Part shown: positions 7,601 to 7,783 of the stretch, piece after piece
Layout of the letters: every line of letters starts with the position of its first letter
Position numbering within the stretch: the stretch's first letter is position 1
Assembly (NCBI GenBank): GCA_017620115.1
Contig: JAFZRB010000183.1
Coordinates: 1 to 7,783 of the forward strand
Source of the DNA: Clostridia bacterium
GTDB taxonomy: Bacteria; Bacillota; Clostridia; Christensenellales; Aristaeellaceae
Direction of reading: 5' to 3'
Length of the DNA: 7,783 bases
Notes under the pieces: model-generated
Told to the model about the DNA's origin: nothing
The model's database searches: none
What the model saw: only the letters and a program-made list of their open reading frames with translations
Position numbers and translations under genes: made by a program

Positions 7601-7783
7601 CCGGAGATCCTGGTCGTCAACAATCTCTCCGCCGAGGGCATCGCCCGCAGCGTGGAGGACTTCGCCGAGAAGCTGAAAACCGCCCAGATGATCTTTATTC
7701 CCGGCGGTTTCTCCGGCGGCGACGAGCCGGACGGCTCCGGCAAGTTCATCACCGCTTTCTTCCGCGCCGACGCGGTCAAGGCG
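4625..7783 (+). CDS. purL: Phosphoribosylformylglycinamidine synthase, large single-chain form, 3'-truncated
   Basis: FGAM synthase converts FGAR + Gln + ATP to FGAM + Glu + ADP + Pi. It is the fused form that replaces separate PurS, PurL and PurQ. The frame is open to the last base, giving 1053 residues. Residues 1-155 form the PurS-like N-terminal domain (MVYRLFVEKKP opening). Residues 190-227 are the linker with TYWSDHCRHTTF, where H221 matches the conserved active-site histidine of PurL. The first PurM-like half has FKNETHNHPTEIEPFGGAAT (312-331), NDFGAGGVSVAIGELADG (498-515) and SESQERM (538-544). The second half has PFGGRLQHTPVQAM (658-671) and AAIGGKDSMSG (764-774). The class I glutaminase domain begins near 966 (PRVLIPAFPGTNCEYD) and reaches IPGGFSGGDEPDGSGK (1025-1040). 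Its catalytic Cys and His/Glu lie beyond the window; about 190 residues are missing judging from ~1240-residue relatives. The start lies 3 nt after purD, with AAAGGGG at 4607-4613 as ribosome-binding site. Valine codon choice changes around 6000-6150. Confidence 0.98.
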   Translation, partial: MVYRLFVEKKPAYRQEAAAILNDIRSFLGVKALEEVRLVNRYDVENIAPEVMAQCVNTVFSEPQVDDVAYELDAEGYRVFATEYLPGQFDQRADSAAQCVQLVSQGERPDVRTAKIYLLKGDVTDGDMAAIRKHLMNPVESREASMEPVETLKMKTDIPTSVPSVEGFIDMDGAALAQAVKDYVLAMDVDDIRCCQEYFRGEGRNPTLTELRMLDTYWSDHCRHTTFLTALDEAAIDDPAVREAFGRYLGIRAALGRDEKPMTLMDMATIGAKYLKKAGLLNDLDESEEINACTVRIDVDVAGEMQKWLLLFKNETHNHPTEIEPFGGAATCIGGAIRDPLSGRGYVYQAMRVTGAADPTRPVEETIPGKLPQRKLTTTAAAGYSSYGNQIGLATGIVDEIYHDGYAAKRMEIGAVIAAAPAENVRREAPAPGDVVILLGGSTGRDGIGGATGSSKAHNAHSVETCGAEVQKGNAPEERKLQRLFRNGEACRMIKRCNDFGAGGVSVAIGELADGLSIDLNAVPKKYEGLDGTELAISESQERMAVVVEAKDVNAFLSLAEEENLQACPVAVVQAEPRLVMHWNGKKIVDLSRAFLDTNGTAKHITAVSAAPESFAREIRGGFAENFKAMAADLNCCSKRGLSERFDSTIGAGSVLMPFGGRLQHTPVQAMVQKISVEKKHTEDCSLMSWGYNPFITEKSPYHGAYLAVVESVCKLVASGAEFSDVYLSFQEYFEKLGKDPRRWGKPLAALLGAFEAQVRLGVAAIGGKDSMSGSFEELHVPPTLVSFAVTTAKTDEIVSPEFKAAGHKLIRLAPETDESGLPKAESLLAVFSKVTALLRGGKAVACYTPGMGGIAEAVMKMAFGNGFGFRFADALPMEKLFGYDYGTFLLEVCGDVPGEVIGSVTEDGLFTFGGESVGAEELLGIYENKLESVYPCNIPTADQPMETFSYRAESRPVPAIKFAKPRVLIPAFPGTNCEYDSAKAVRDAGAEPEILVVNNLSAEGIARSVEDFAEKLKTAQMIFIPGGFSGGDEPDGSGKFITAFFRADAVKA

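Noticed and set aside
4625..7783. purL as a broken gene because no stop codon is present
   Set aside because: The frame reads 1053 codons without interruption, with motifs in the right order, and simply runs out of the window inside the glutaminase domain.

Overview
The window holds six consecutive genes of de novo purine biosynthesis, all on the + strand and almost without intergenic space: purM (5' end cut off), purN, a PurO-type IMP cyclohydrolase, a stand-alone AICAR transformylase, purD, and a large single-chain purL (3' end cut off). No RNA gene, mobile element, repeat array, CRISPR, promoter or terminator is visible. The operon's regulatory leader and its end must both lie outside the window.

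Organism (inference): base composition is GC-rich by eye, roughly 60-65%. The genes have good purine-rich Shine-Dalgarno sites. The single-chain clostridial-style FGAM synthase, the clostridial-looking PurN and PurM, and the split replacement of bifunctional PurH all point to a high-GC member of the Clostridia, of the kind common in gut communities (Oscillospiraceae or Christensenellales-like). No rRNA or lineage marker is present, so this is only a suggestion.

Layout: 1-801 purM; 795-1406 purN, overlapping purM by 7 nt; 1408-2115 IMP cyclohydrolase, 1 nt after purN; 2130-3311 AICAR transformylase, 14 nt further on; 3347-4621 purD, after a 35-nt gap; 4625-7783 purL, 3 nt after purD and open to the window end. 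Every base outside a gene lies in one of these short gaps.

How they work together: PurD makes GAR from phosphoribosylamine. PurN formylates GAR to FGAR with 10-formyl-tetrahydrofolate. PurL amidates FGAR to FGAM with glutamine and ATP, and PurM closes the imidazole ring to give AIR. After the PurK/E, PurC and PurB steps (not in the window), the transformylase makes FAICAR from AICAR and the cyclohydrolase closes it to IMP. The first committed step (PurF) is also absent and probably lies upstream.

The main point of interest is the last two steps. Instead of the fused bacterial PurH, the operon carries an archaeal-type PurO cyclohydrolase beside a free AICAR transformylase whose motifs resemble the human ATIC domain. 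A second point is a change in valine codon preference part-way through purL, which may mark recombination or an assembly join.
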